A DNA stretch of 64,000 nucleotides from Eutypella sp. D-1. Lineage: Eukaryota; Ascomycota; Sordariomycetes; Xylariales; Diatrypaceae. The position numbers were made by a program, and so were the translations under genes. The notes under the pieces were generated by a model that was given only the letters and a program-made list of their open reading frames with translations, was not told the DNA's origin and did not search any database. Numbering within the stretch: position 1 is the stretch's first letter; each line of letters starts with the position of its first letter. The stretch covers positions 1,302,001 to 1,366,000 of the forward strand of contig JAJTTP010000009.1 in NCBI GenBank assembly GCA_023313575.1, given 5' to 3'. This document shows, one piece after another, positions 34,218 to 47,499 of the stretch.

Positions 34218-36644
34218 CTACGCGGCGATTGGTTTATTATTGGGTCGAGAACAAGGCAAAAACTATAATTAGGTCAGCAAAATGTCCAACATCAGTTGTT
34301 TATGATGAGCATCATCCATGATGGGAACTTGACTTACGTTCATGACGATGAGCATCGGGATATCGAAGACATCGCGCTTGATCGTCCAGCAATATGAGCA
34401 GTCAATCCTGCCGTCCTTCTCGAGCTTGGAGATTCCATGTTCGCCATCGATCCTGGTCACCCTACTGCTGAGGATGCTGCTGCGCGGGTCTCTCGGTGGT
34501 TGCGGTTGCTGCTGTTGTTCATTCCCCACACCGTTGGTACCATTGCCGCTACCACCGAGATTGTCGTTCATCTCTTTCGTGCGGTACTTGAGCAATCGGC
34601 AGTTACGTATCACCGAACCCCGGCTGTCTCCGAAGGCAAGCTGCGCGTAATCCTCGTAAAACTGAATGACGCTCTCGTCGTCCATGAACTCGGCCATGAA
34701 GACAGGTTGCTTCCCGTCTGAAGGCTTCTCGGGCTGGATGCTCTTCAGTCGCGGTGTCGTCAGGCCGGGCTTTCCTGTACTTCCGACACCATTACCACCA
34801 ACCCCTGCTGCTCCTGTTCCCGCTCCTGCTCCTCCGCTACCACTCGGCGGCGTTTCCGACTCGCCTGTATTGACATTGAGATTCGGTTCCTTGCCCAGCA
34901 AGATATCCTTCGTCCACCCCGTTAAAGCAATAAACTCCTTATTAACCGCGGCCACCTCCCCGGTTCTCCGACACACGATTGTCGGTGCCGGGCAGTGGCC
35001 CATGAAATCCTCGTACTCGAACAGCGTGCGCTGTAGGCATTTCTCCATGAATATCAGATCCTGTCTGTTTAGTGTCCTCGTGCATGCTATGAACGACGGG
35101 CGTATGCTGGCTAGCGACTTCGCGATGCGCAGCGTCTTATTGACCGAAAATCTTCGATCTATGAACGCTATCAGGTTGTGAAATCCCGTTAGGTACGGGT
35201 ACGGTTCTTTGACTGTTTCGTATATGGAAGACGGATCTCGGCGTCTGGTTAAAGTAGACTGGGGCCCGAGCCTGGCGCTGTTCGCAGTCGACGGCGTCTT
35301 GGGCTTCGGTCTGGGGGGATGCGCTATAGGCTGAGAGTTGGTAGACGTGTAGCTACCACCCATCTTTGGTGAGCTGTCGAACCCCTGATTTATGGGTTGT
35401 GGACTTGCCGTATTGTCTGTACCCGGACTCGCCAAACTATTTGGCGTCGGGCCAGCTGCGGCAACGGCGTACGCATGGGGCAACCCGTGCTGAAGATTGC
35501 CCTGCGCATACATGCCATTGTGGTTCTGATCAACGTTCATATAGTTATCTACCATACCGTTTTCGTACAGCTGCTGTCCGTACTGACTGCCCCCGTTCGT
35601 GTACATCTGCGCCGCCGTATAATTCGCGTCGGTACCGGCTGGCTGAGAAATCGACCCTTCTCTGGGGGGCGTCTCGGCAGCACCCGATGACATATGGCCG
35701 AGCATGCCGAACTCGAGGGCGCCGTAGTGAGACCCAAAGTTCAGGCCCTCGAGGTCAAAATTAAAGAGCGCGGGGTTGCTCGGGTCGAACAGCGCCGAAG
35801 AAAAGCCAGACATCTCGTTCGATGCGTGTGACGCAGGCATGTTATTCATATGTCCCGGTCTCGAACTGTTGGGTGGCGGAAATCCGGGCGATACCGGCGA
35901 TTGTTGATTGCCGAAGGCAAGGCCATCGGACATGCTACCCACCTGGCCGTGCGCACCGCCGGGGTATATCTGATAAGGTGAATTCCCTGCCTGCTGATAA
36001 TATGAGGCCTCTGAAGTCACATTAGAAGGATGTCTTCCGCTTGAAGTCTTGGGCACGGTGCTTGGATTGAAAGTAGGACCAAGAACTGGCCGCAGTGCGT
36101 CTGGTGGAGCATCATGTAGGTACTTGGCCTTCTTGCGGACACCATCTTGACAGTTATCGGCCAGGCCACGTTTAATACACCTTTGGCATGGTCTCTCGTC
36201 TCCTATAGTCGCCGGACAGTTAGTAGGGATACTAGCATGATTCTGGGGCGCGGAGGGAAAGCTTGGGGCAGACGGGGGCAAACGACAATGCAAGATGACA
36301 GATCGTATGCACATGCGTGTTTGATGCGCTTCAATAAAGAACCTCATATGATAGTCAAGGGGATTCAGAGAAGAGGTTGATTACTCACCACAGGTCAAAT
36401 GAGCTCTCTGACAAGCGAAACAAGCACGCCTCGCCTTTTTTCTCCGTGGCCGATGAGGGTCTTTAGGGTCATATTTCTTCTTCGCCTCGGCAGGATTCCC
36501 GGCGCCCGTCTCGGATGACGTGTTGTGCTCAGCCATCTGTTCTTCTTCGTCCCTGATGGAGTGTTCTTGGTCGTCGTACTCGTTCTCATTCTCAGACATG
36601 ACATCTGAGACCTCAGTCCCATTTGCCTCCACGTCTTCCGGCAT
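34218..36644 (-). CDS. acuK: AcuK-type activator of gluconeogenesis, Zn2Cys6 + PAS
   Basis: Transcription factor that induces gluconeogenic genes such as PEP carboxykinase and fructose-bisphosphatase. Exons 36644-36389, 36202-34338 and 34262-34218 give 721 residues. The zinc cluster is in [20 protein letters not shown] joined to [12 protein letters not shown], with Cys75, 78, 85, 91, 94 and 103; intron 1 splits the cluster. A Gln/Asn/Pro/Gly-rich middle follows, then [18 protein letters not shown] and a PAS domain (about 465-580, [15 protein letters not shown]). The C-terminus has [20 protein letters not shown] and the terminal exon adds NFLPC, matching the family ending; without that exon the frame would end in unrelated residues. 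An acidic N-terminus of 45 residues precedes the zinc cluster. This is the Ert1/AcuK class rather than AcuM, judged from the motif set. Confidence 0.93.
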
Positions 36645-37088
36645 CTTGTCTTAGTTTTTTATATTCCAACTTCTCAGCCCCGGAGCCCGCGACGAAGACA
36701 CCCAAGGGAATACAAGGCCCTTGTCTGCTCTGGCGCAACCACACCTGGCTGGAGGGGGCGCGTATCTTTTTGCGAACTCCTGCAGGAGTGACACCGTTAA
36801 GGCTAGGGTGGGAAGGGGGGGAGGGCAAGGGACTACGCCTAACTACGACTCCAGATAATAGTGTACCTCTGTTCCCTCTTGGCCGTTCTTTCCCACCGCC
36901 CTTTGAATCTTCCCTGGGGGTCCCTGGTTCTTGGTATGAATCGTGGACCAGTAGCAGCGAACTCCTGAACGTATGCAAGCCAATTACGTTGCGAAAGCCA
37001 GTATATCAAAACTGGGAAAGGAAAGATTGAGGGAACAATTTAGTTCGGGTTGTGTGGTGCTGTGACCGTCCGTGGTGTGACGGAGCCT

Positions 37089-37117
37089 TGTACGGCGCTG
37101 TACGGCGCTGTACGGTT
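37089..37117. repeat. 10-bp tandem repeat, unit TGTACGGCGC
   Basis: Three direct copies, the last one partial, about 450 bp upstream of the acuK ATG. Confidence 0.7.
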
Positions 37118-37743
37118 CCCAATATATTTAAGGTATGCGTGTTCCAGCGTGTAGTGTACAAGCAACCAAGCACAACGCCAGGGCGCGCTCTCGTATTCAA
37201 GTATTCAGGTGCGGATTGACGGTCCAGACACCAATGGGCTTTCTCCCCGTACCCAAGGAGGCGTTTCCTGTGTGACGAAACGGCTGGGTCGACGAACGGT
37301 TCTATCCGTACAAGTACAGAAAGCGGGTTTTATTTTCAGGATCGTTCTTTGTATGTCTCGTCCTCTCCGTTGTACCTCGATAGCGCAGACGACGGCAAGA
37401 AAGGGAGGGAACGACAACAGCAAGCCTCGTAACGCCGACCACCCCCAGAGAGCTAAGCCAGTAGTCAAGCTAAGTAGCTACGTAGCCATGCGGCGGTGGC
37501 GGCGTCGGCGGATAAGGCACTAGAGAGGGGTGATTGAAAAGAGCTGGGGTGGATAGGAAGACAGGGAGGGAGCTGGGGGGAGGGGGGGTTGTTCGAGATG
37601 CGGGATGGTCGATGCTCCCTGCACGTACCCGCGTTCGCATGTGGCACTGGGTGCGCACAGAAGACTATCGGTGATTTCGGATAGAAGATGTAGTAGAATA
37701 TGGAGGGGAGGGAACTGGGGAGGTGGATTACACAGGTGCGCGC

Positions 37744-37779
37744 ATACACACACGCACACGCACACACGCACACACAGAC
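37744..37779. repeat. (CA)n microsatellite with CG interruptions
   Basis: CACACA/CGCACA units; a related TGTATG-type tract follows at 37806-37834. Confidence 0.8.
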
Positions 37780-37973
37780 AAGATAGACACACGTACGTTA
37801 TCTATGCGTGTGTATATGTGTATGTGTATGTGTACGTACCATGCGCGTATGGTATATTATCTCCTGGCCTTGGTCAATGATACGGCTTTTTCAAAATGGT
37901 ATATCCGGATCTATGCCTGCACAGCGGAATCGGATGCGCGGGCGCGAGGTTCAAGATTGCTCAGAGCGCTGAC

Positions 37974-38003
37974 CGGCTGGCTGGCTGGTTGGCTGGCTGG
38001 CTG
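37974..38003. repeat. (GGCT)n microsatellite
   Basis: Seven imperfect GGCT units in direct orientation. Confidence 0.8.
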
Positions 38004-38489
38004 TAAGGGTGTGATAGACAGGTGAGGGTATTATAATATCCCTACCTAGCTATGCACCTAATGCACGATGAGATGTGTCCAGGACGGGAGTCAGGCACGT
38101 ATATCCAGGTACGTATGCGAACGTATGGATGTTGTATATGGTATACCTTCCATATAGATGGCATACGCCCTAATAGCCCGCAAGCTCTGGTTCTATGCGT
38201 ATTCTGTACGTATGCTGGGACTTGACTTGGTCAAGCAGGTTTTTAGGTTGCCAAGTCGCCAATAAGTTCCAGTAAATCTCCAATGCCCAGAAGGTGTGTA
38301 CATATATACCGTACTTAAAGTAAATATGTATGGATGTAGTTGACTAGATGGACATGTGGATTGTAGATCTCAAATGCAGGCGGCCAGGCGGTGGTGGCGG
38401 CGGCGGTGGAGGGAAATCTGCGGTTGCTATTGGAATTTGAAGTTGTGACAGCAGTGGTCCTATTGATGCTTATTGATGGAGAGGGAAGC

Positions 38490-38528
38490 CCCTGGAAACT
38501 CTGGAAACCCTGGAAACCCTGGAAGCCT
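38490..38528. repeat. 9-10-bp repeat, unit CTGGAAACC
   Basis: Four imperfect direct copies; a related GGAAGCCTGGAAAT unit recurs at about 38681-38694. Confidence 0.65.
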
Positions 38529-38955
38529 TGAAATCCTAGATCCTAGATATGCAAGTGCGCTGTGCGCAATGTTGTTGAATCGATAACCTGGAAGTCCAAT
38601 GTTATGTAGATACTTATGTAGGTAAGCTGTGCAGGTGTAAATGTAGTGTTCAAGTGTAGATCGTCTTTCCTGACAGCACGGGAAGCCTGGAAATCTTCAG
38701 CTGGCTGTATCTATACTTCGTACATGGTACAGTTCAATAATTCAGTTCGAGAACGCGACAGCGTATAATGCGCTAGGATTGGTCGAAGCCGGATTCTTCG
38801 CGGACAACGGATTTATCAACGGGACGAGTCAGACGAAGAAAGAGAGAGAGAGAAGAAAAAGCAAGTGAGAGACAACCGGGGTTACAGTAAAAGTCAAAAA
38901 TTCAATATTGCGACGTGGTTATGTAAAAAGATGCCCGCAAGACCCATTCCAAGTT

Positions 38956-38987
38956 TGTTTTTTTCTCTTTCTTTCTTTCTTTCTTTT
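38956..38987. repeat. (CTTT)n pyrimidine tract
   Basis: Interrupted CTTT units after a T run; a GA-rich tract of opposite composition lies at 38838-38853. Confidence 0.8.
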
Positions 38988-39344
38988 CCCCTTCCCGCCT
39001 TTCCATTAAAATTTAGGTAATGTTCGGTAGGTAATTGTCTGAGTTCATTATTGCAAGGTCCACAGGTAGGTGTAGTAGGTCTTGGACGAAAAAGATACCC
39101 CGGGAAAAACGAGGGAAAATTGAACATTTGAAGTTACGGGGGGAAGGGCCAATGCAGACGGGCAGAACGGGTTGGCGGGACGGAGATCGGCCCCATTCAA
39201 CTCTAGCCGAGTTAATGCCTACTAAAAGTACTTAGGGTATACCATACCGTAATAGCGTCAGAAGCAACAAAAATTTGGCAATGCAATTCTACTTACTTAG
39301 GTAGGTAGTGTATACATACGGACTCTAGAGCTAGGTAGGCACTG

Positions 39345-39354
39345 TACCTAGGTA
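39345..39354. repeat. TACCTAGGTA palindrome
   Basis: Perfect copy within a patch dense in TAGGTAGG half-units (39296-39410). Confidence 0.7.
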
Positions 39355-42300
39355 TGTATAGTGTTTTATAATAGTACGAATCCATTTATACTTATAGGTA
39401 GGTATATGCAGAATGATTCGGATTTGCGGGGTTCCAAGGTATGATGGATGCGAACCGGGTATAGGTACTGAAACATAACTACCTACCTGGTTACTAAATG
39501 AATGGCCTAACAGGTTTCTACTAAATTTAGGGAAGAAACCTTTTAACAACCGTGTAACTGACTTACTAAGTACAACTTAAAAGTTCCTCACCCAGACAGC
39601 CAGATACGTAAGTTATACCGTTTCAACCAATCATCTATCGATACGGTAAAGACCCTTACGGTTAACCTAGGTTAGCATGTAACTTGGGTTCCCGATTTTA
39701 TAGCCGTGCCCGGTAACTTCCAGGCGCTATGTATAGGTAATCCCCCTCTAGGTACTCTGTACACGACTTTGTACGCCCCAAGAGACACATACCTTGGGTC
39801 ACCAAGTAGAAGGTATGGATGGGTAGCTCCGGGGATTTACCCAGGGTAGGTACCTATTTACTTATAAGAAACTACCGATGCATTATGGCTCGCATAAGGC
39901 AGGGAAAGGGAAACCTTGGAAATGCAGGGCAACCTGCAAAGTCCACAGGTTGCTTCAGGTGGAAGATGCTGCTGAGCCACTATTACCACTGCATCACCAC
40001 TAGTTACCATCAACACCACTACCCACTACCCACTACCCACCAACACCATCACCACCACCATCACTACCGAATGACCTTGGGGTATAGACACAATCTGGAG
40101 TGGTAGGGATATCTCCAAGAACTTCATCGTCGAATTGAATGACCCGGAATCGTCATCTTCAAGTCCGGATATAACATAGACTATATTGATTGCATTTTAA
40201 TTGGAAGACTTCGGCAGACGAGACTGCATACAAGCTTCCTTGGAAAATGCACGATACGAGCCGCAATACTTTTTAATTAACCCGATGAAACACCATTTGT
40301 CTATCTACTCAACGGTACCCAGTTACCTGCTTATCTGATGCCCATCTGATGTCTACCTGAGGTTGCATCAACTGTCCGTTCTCGGCACATATGTATGTGT
40401 GGTGCTTGAATGGGTGGAAGGACAGATCGACCGTCCATGGATCATGGGTTGCTCATCCATCGATAGACCGTAGCCGTGGTGGTTATGCACCAGCCATGTC
40501 AAGTTGTGCTTGTGCTGGTGTTACCTAGGAGACTCGAGTACTTTCGCTGAGGGCTACCTATGACTAACCGACTGACGGCATGTCTGAAGTACGCATCCAG
40601 CACTTCTTCAGTTGGCTATCAAGCAGCAATAGGTCCGGCAACAAGGTCCGCCGTGAGAGCAAGAGCATCACTCACGTGAAATGCTTCCTGTACGAAGAAG
40701 ATCAAGGTAAATGTCTTCACGTTATGTGTAGAGACGGCCCTTCTTCCTTGGGGCTGCCCGGTTCTATTGGCCAACACGCAATGCAGCAAGCCCAATAGAT
40801 CGCCGTGAAGACATCATTGGGTATGATTAGCCGAGTTGGCATGCCTGGCCCAGTCTGTGTCCGGTCTGTCTGCAACGGCTTGCTCAGCAGGCCCTTCCCC
40901 AGGCCACCCCATTGAGACCAACTGCCCTGCGTGTCTCCTTGGCAGCCTCTCCTTGCCGTCCCGACCTTCCCGGAGTACCTGAAGATCTTGACTGATTTCA
41001 ATCCATTCACATCGCCGACTACAGGACCATCGTAGCTCGGTTACATGGGTCCTCTCTCAGTGGCAAGTGTGAACGAGGGCCGCTATCTGAGCCATCTCGC
41101 ATACGTGCCTGTGCCTTTAGCCTCATCGGCCACTGTGGCATCGTAATACTTCCAGCCGATGATCCTTTTGATGAATCTTCTCACATTCAGCGTGGGCTTG
41201 ACGAGATACCCTCACAAGGTTGTATGCATATTCCCTCTAATCTATCTATACTACATTGCTCACTCGACAGTTGTAGCCCTCGGCGCCACTCAGCTGCTGC
41301 CACAATGATTTGCATAGCGGTGAGCATCATTCATTAATTTAACACGAAACGATCGTTCATTACACAGCATTCAAAGAACTTCGGTATAAGTTACCAGGTC
41401 AGAATAACGTCAATGTTCACGATGTCGAGCCGGATGAGCTGCACTTGTGACATCCCCCTTTTCCCTCTTCGGGTGTGGCGAAAAATCTCGTACCAGTTCT
41501 CAGCCCTCAACCATAAGAGAAATTCAGGGATCTTCTTCACATCCGGGTGGGCTGGCCCCGCTTCCGCTCGATATCGAGCCTCCTGAGATTCAGACCACTT
41601 GCTATAGCCACTCACCAGCTGTATAACTGCATTCTAATAGGTCTCGGCATTCAGGTACCTGAACGATGGGGGTATTCCAGACGCGTATGTATGCGCTCCC
41701 TGCACGCCTCATCTTTTTCACGAGGTACGAGGGTAGGCAGCGGGGACTAACGAATATGCCCCCCTGGGGGTCAATAATAACAGCCTGGCGCCCAGTTATT
41801 GGTTCCCGACTACTCGAACGAAATGCGTAGTGATGGGTACGTGCTTCTGTTTTAATCCTGAATTAGCAACAATCTCCTTCACGGAGGCTGGCTGAACGGC
41901 TAGATGAGTCGTATAACGCAGAGTACACGACTCCGAAACTGCCCCGGTTCGAGGAATTCTGCTGCCATGGTTGATGCAAAGGCTGGGCGCATAGAGACTG
42001 CATAAGCTGTACGCGCATACCACCAAGTCTATTGCCCCTACCGAAAGAGCCAAGGTCCACCATGATGTCAAATGCCTTGAAACAGCCCATTCGAGATCCC
42101 TAGAGTATGAGGATCGTGTTGGATAGACCAATGTCCTGCACGCGCATTCCAATCGGTTACTGGTGTGGCTGGAGGCGCGCGCACTCCGGATATGCAACAT
42201 CACATGGAGGTTCAGGGAACTTTGACAAAGCTATTACACATTCTAAAGAGAACACTTCCCCCGCTCAGGTGTCTTGCTCTGTATTACAGACTGGGGCGCG

Positions 42301-44896
42301 GTTGTGTCAGCATCTTCTTGATCAAGGTCTAGATTTGTTAGGCTAGAATCTATAGCTAAGGTACGCCCATCAACCAACGAGTCTCGGTGTCATCATTTTG
42401 GCACCTAATCGTGTGTTGATGTCCCTCGGAGTAAACACCTAGTGCTTACCAATGGACAAATCTCCGCGGGTTGTAACCCATCTAGTGAAGAGGACGTCGT
42501 CGTCACAGGGACTAGGTAGTAATCCAGGCACGGCGTGCGGTGTCCTTAACCGAACCAGCTCCCGTGACAGACAATAAGGCATCAAGGCTGTCACACTCAA
42601 ACCCGCTAGTGACACTTGCTTCTTTTTTAGTTCACAAACTTACCGGTCTCCGAGGCTCATAGTATAGTCACAGGGGATGCGATTTCAGAGAGGGTGGCTA
42701 TCGCAATGGAGGTTGTGGACCCCCACTCTTTGGGCGGAGAGGATCTGGTAACCCGAAGACGGCAAAGGCACCAGTGAATAGTGACCACCTCAAGCAGGAG
42801 CTCGAACTGCCTTCGCCGTGGTAATCCCACTGTGGCTTGCATCCAGCGTTGCTTTCCAGTCTCTTTCCTCCTCGCCTAGGCCGCCAGGGTACTCGGGCGT
42901 CTCTATTGCGGACCGGTCAAGAGCAAGGATCGCCACCCCTCATCTTGTAACGCGGGTTGCCTCGGCCACTCGGGCAAGTTATGGCCAGGTCGCTCGACGA
43001 ATCAATCGCTGGTGATATGTTCTCCATTGCTTTTTTGCTTTTGGAGAGGGGGAAGGAGATATGGCTCTGAAAATAGCAATGGTGTCGTGGGTGATGGGGC
43101 CCTTCAACATTCTCAAGTCGGCGACGTTGTAGTCCCCGATCGTAGCCAAGACTATTCGGAACCCCGGACCGATCCGGGAGTAGAAGAATCCCAGGTTCTT
43201 GGAAAAGAATTCTGTCACATCTCATCATCGGATCGGTCCCGCATCCGGATCTAAGAAGCGACGGCAGCAACCGATTAGGGTTGTCAGTTAATGTAAAGAG
43301 CCTCACCGGGCATCCATCTACTTCTATATGCACGCACTCCAACAACCCCAGGAAGCGGACCCTATAGCATTATGTTATAATATAATAAGTCTAGTCTATG
43401 TCCGGTTCGATCCCCAGCGCGTCGTCGAAACACGATCCTACGCCGCCTTGGTGCTGCCCTGACTAGTCCGCGATACCACCAAGCCATCCATACAACCCAC
43501 CACCTGAACGCACTCGCGTGAGTCTAGGTCGAACCAAAGGCGGAATAGCCAAGAGCTTTTTGTCTAGGTTTACCGCTGCGCGCCTTCGAAATATGGCAGC
43601 AGGTTTGAGATTCTTCCACAAATCACGAACTCCGCAGCGGCGATGGGGCAAGCCAGAATGCAACCCAAACCAACGCTTGTGCATGCCGGGCACTGTGCCT
43701 ATATCGCACTCGACGCCTCAAAGAGACATGTAATGTTCCAACCGATCAAGCGGCTAGCAACATCTCCCTGGCGATCGCAACACGTTCGGCTACATCGAGG
43801 AGAGCGGGGGTTCGCGGGCTTCATTGGGGTCCACTTTCTATAGAGATTCTCAGCAGCTGAAATCGCTCCCTCTTTTCCCCTAAGCGTCGTCGCGGATATT
43901 GGAAGGCACATATACGAGACTTGGCGGTCAAGCACCGCTCAAGGACCCTCGCTACAATTGTCGGCTGTGGAATTGATACTGAATAAGCCTGGGTGGATTA
44001 GATTGCTTTCCCTTGCTCCCTTGCATGGTGACGAAATACAGCTCCGTTGAATGCCCCTGTTCTTCCTGAACCCCCAGCAATCCACGTTGGAGACGCAGCA
44101 CCAACAAGGGTTCGGTCACATAGTAGAAATATGCCGGATAGCGGATCTATGTGGCAGGTCAAACATAGGTCGCCTCCGTTTTGGAATTTAGCCTCAAAAG
44201 AGAAACAGACGCGAAAATGGGCTGCCGTCGCAGACATGACGGGGATCGATCGTGATACGAACATATTCCATGACGCTCATCATTATATACGTACAATACA
44301 ACATGCAAACATATGTGACCGTGACATCTAGCAATGAGACCTTCCAAAATTACCACCTTGGCTTTCCTAACTCATCGTCTCGTCCCCCACTCACCATCCC
44401 GTCTCCAAGGAGGGGAGGGTTATCTACCACCCAATCAACGGCTCGACTCAAGAAAGGAGCTCCGGCTCTAGGACGCCTACGCCATGCAAAAATAAGACCA
44501 GGGAGGAGGGGATGGCTCCCGTTCGCGGCATAGGACAGGGCCGTTCCGCGATGCTAAGTATAGCATAATGGGAGTCACCATCACGAGGTCCCGTGCGACT
44601 CAGTCGGCTCGCACAGCCATCGTATCCGAATTTGGAGCTGCATAACGGCACCGGCAGCGGCAATCCGATAGCCGCAGTACGACACTGACCGCTTGAACCC
44701 GTTCAGCCCGCAAACAACTTCCCCTCCCCCTCCCCCTCCCCTTTTCAGCCTACTTGCGATGACATCAAATCGCATTGCAGACACGAGCAATAGAGAGCCA
44801 ATCTAGCTGCCAACCTAGCTAAGTAGGAAGAGATGTGATTACATGCTTTCAGTGGAGAAAAGCCCTAAAATAAAAGCAAAAGTAAGATATGTATGC

Positions 44897-47499
44897 TTAG
44901 TACGACTCGCTCAGGCCGCTGGAGCCAAAGTTAGGCACATCGCCGGCGCAGTCAAAGTCCTTCTCGTAGGCCTTCTGGGGCAAGATGCCGGCGGCAAGGC
45001 CCTTCTTGTAGCTCCAAAGGGGGGCGTCTTCGGTGTCCCAGGTCCAGTACCACCAGCCCCAGCCGCGCTCGAAGGAGGTCATCTGGGCTTCAGCAAACAT
45101 CTTAAGGAACTTCTTGTACTCGGCGTCGAAGGTCGAGGCGTCGGGGTTGTTGGCGGCGTCGCATTTACACGAGCTATCGCGCTCTGGGCAGTGTGGCTCG
45201 CGCGTCGAGTCCTTGTCCCCGCCCCCGAGCCCGTCGCCGTCCCCGCCGGCCGCCGATGCGCTTGCCTCGTACGTGCCCTCCCAACGATTGCCCCAACCGA
45301 CGTTGGTCAGGTGCTTGGCGCAGTCGGTGTCAGCCTGACTCCACTCAGCGAACATGGTGGGGCCGTAGCCAGTCGAGGTGTCCATGCTCTTGTCGGTCTG
45401 CTCGGACCAGCTCTTGCAGGCGAAGCGGACCTTGTCCTGGTGCGAGAGGACGATGAGATCCTCGTTGAAAATGACGTACTGGTGGACGTCAAGAACGAGG
45501 TCGTCGCGCCCTGTCATGCGGCCCTGCCACTTCTCGAGCCCCATGAAACCGTCGCCGAAGACGATATTGGCGCGCACCCCGTTCTTTTTAACCAGGTCGT
45601 ACGCCTCCGTTGTCCAGTCCTCCACGGAGTCGGGCGACAGGTCCACCATGCGTGGCTCGTTGGCGAGCCCGTAGAACGTGACGACGTTGCGGTACCGGTC
45701 CTGCGCGAAGAACTTGGATAGCCGGTCGTGCACCTCGAGGCTGCGCTGGCGGTTCACCGAGCCGTCCGTGCCGTTGAGCCATCCAATGGCGCCCCACCGG
45801 CCGCTGTGGTTCCAGCCGTTTTGCGAGCCAGGGAGGCTGTGTAGGTCGAGCTTGATGCGCAGCCCGTTCTTCCGCGCCCACTCGATGCCCCGTAGCAGGT
45901 ACCGCCACGACGTGCGGAACAGGTAGGGGTCGTCGTCGTAGACTACAACGGCCCAGTACTGGAAAGGGATACGTACGTGATCGAGGCCCGCGTCGCGGAT
46001 TTCCTCGAAAGTCTGCTCCGTCACGAACGTGGCGTAGTGCTCCTCGAGCTTCTGGGCTGTCGTTCGAGGGCCCAAGTGCTTGGACCACGTCCACTCATCG
46101 ATGATGCCCAGTCGGCTGTCGTAGTCGAAGAATGACGGCGTGATGAACGGTTCGAGCATCAGCCACCCGCCCAGGTTGACGCCCCGGGCCGGCTTTTTCG
46201 AGTAGTCGCCCCACGGCTTGTTCAGCGGCGGCACTTTGTCGTTGGCCGCCTTCGAGTCGTCCCATTCCGTGAACAGTCCCATCACCGGGAGATCGCCCAC
46301 CGTCTCGTCAGTGTACGTGACGTTGAAATCTTTAGTATCGTACCACGTGAACGGGTCGAGATAAGTACCCCGATCCTTCGTTGGGATCGAATCCTGAGAC
46401 ACATCACCAAGGTTCGATTTGTCCGGCCCGGAGTCGTTATTCTCTGAATTTTTCTTGGCCACCGTTGCCGCGACGATGATGACTATTAGCAAGATAACGA
46501 GGACGCAGCCGGCAATGATCCCTACGTGATAGTGTTAGTAACAAACCCTCACTTGCGCTTAAGATTGACGGCGTGACGTACATCGTTTCTTCTTCTTGTT
46601 GGTTGGTTTCCACGAGCGGTTCGCCCAGGGCCACCGAGTCTTCGACTGCACCGTCTCTTTTTCCTTGTCAATAGAATCGTAGCTGCTGACGGTGGTCCTG
46701 TTGCCCCTTCCACCTCGTAGACCATGGCCCGCTGCCCTGCCTTCCTCGACGATCGCGCCGCTGACGACTCGCGACTTCTTCCTCCCGTGATGACCCCTCC
46801 GTGGCGGCTCACCATCATCGTCTTCTGTCTCGTAAGCGCCGCGATGTCGCCGCCGTTCTCTCCTCTGGGAATGCGCGGAGTCGTATTCGGTGTCTTCCGC
46901 AGCATATCTCTTTTTGCGCCGTCGCTCCTCGCGCGGGGAGTCGTAACCTCTGTCTGAATAGTAGTGGTCTCTCTTCCGACTTTTTGACCTATCCGCATCC
47001 CGCTCTATGCCGGCGGCCTCTGGCCGCTTGCTTTTTCGACGCCTCTCTTTCGTAGGATCATGCTCGCTTGCTCGTCGTCGTCGCCTCTCTCTCCTTTCCG
47101 CATGATAGTCCCCGTCCGAGTCTCTGTGCTCGTCTCTTCGCCGACGTTCATTTCGTGGCGACTCGTATTCGGTATCGACGGCACTGTATTCTCCTCTTCG
47201 AGGTGTATCGCCATCCCGTTCGCGCCTCCGTCGTCGATCAGCATGCTTGACCGGTTCGGGCTCCGGGACAATACCCCTGGTGTTATACTCGTTCAATTGG
47301 GCGAGCGCATCGATAGATAATTGCGGTGCATTACTGCTCCTTCCTACAAATTCCGGTTGTATGAGTTTGCTGTCATTCCTTCACCGGAAGGATATTGTGA
47401 TTCTCGTGTCTTACTCTTCTTATGATGGCGTTTTCGATCCGTCCCAGAGTCCCTGCGGCGACGGCGTTCGGGCTCTGCGGAACTGTCGCGCGGCGCCAT
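44897..47499 (-). CDS. exgD: ExgD-type membrane-bound GH5 exo-1,3-beta-glucanase
   Basis: Releases glucose from beta-1,3-glucan ends at the plasma membrane or wall. Exons 47499-47415, 47343-46582 and 46521-44897 give 823 residues. Residues 1-282 are a cytoplasmic head very rich in Arg, Asp, Glu and Ser (RRRRR, ERRRKKR). Residues 283-305 (WIIAGCVLVILLIVIIVAAT) form one transmembrane helix formed only after splicing, giving type II topology. The extracellular GH5 domain starts near GVNLGGWLMLEPFITPS. The acid/base glutamate is in GLANEPRM (about 571) and the nucleophile in FAEWSQADTDC (about 675). HVRIPFQYWA, DLHSLPGSQNGWNHSG and GWWYWTWDTEDAPLWSYKKG are family strings. A Gly/Asp-rich insert lies after WEGTYEAS. 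The start at 47499 gives a basic N-terminus joined in phase. Confidence 0.94.

Larger units (their letters stand above)
36645..44896. other. 8.2-kb gene-poor region
   Basis: No frame carries a recognised domain. The left end should hold the acuK promoter and leader. Simple repeats are frequent between 37 and 39 kb. Between 40.5 and 43.5 kb composition is closer to coding DNA and several 70-140-codon frames occur on both strands, but none has a coherent motif or splice partner. Decayed genes or a non-coding RNA locus are possible. Confidence 0.4.

Noticed and set aside
37744..37834. CA and TG repeats considered as a telomere-like or CRISPR-like array
   Set aside because: Simple dinucleotide microsatellites; no TTAGGG units and no spacer-repeat structure.
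40580..40798. ATG frame of 72 codons (MSEVRIQHFFSWLSSSN...)
   Set aside because: Reads like protein for about 45 residues but has no known family or supported continuation; kept only as part of the gene-poor region note.
41391..41615. 74-codon minus-strand frame rich in Trp/Arg/Glu
   Set aside because: Single isolated frame without motif or partner exons.
43375..43435. GGTTCGATCCCC string like a tRNA T-loop
   Set aside because: The flanking bases do not pair into a T stem and no matching acceptor, D or anticodon arm was found upstream.
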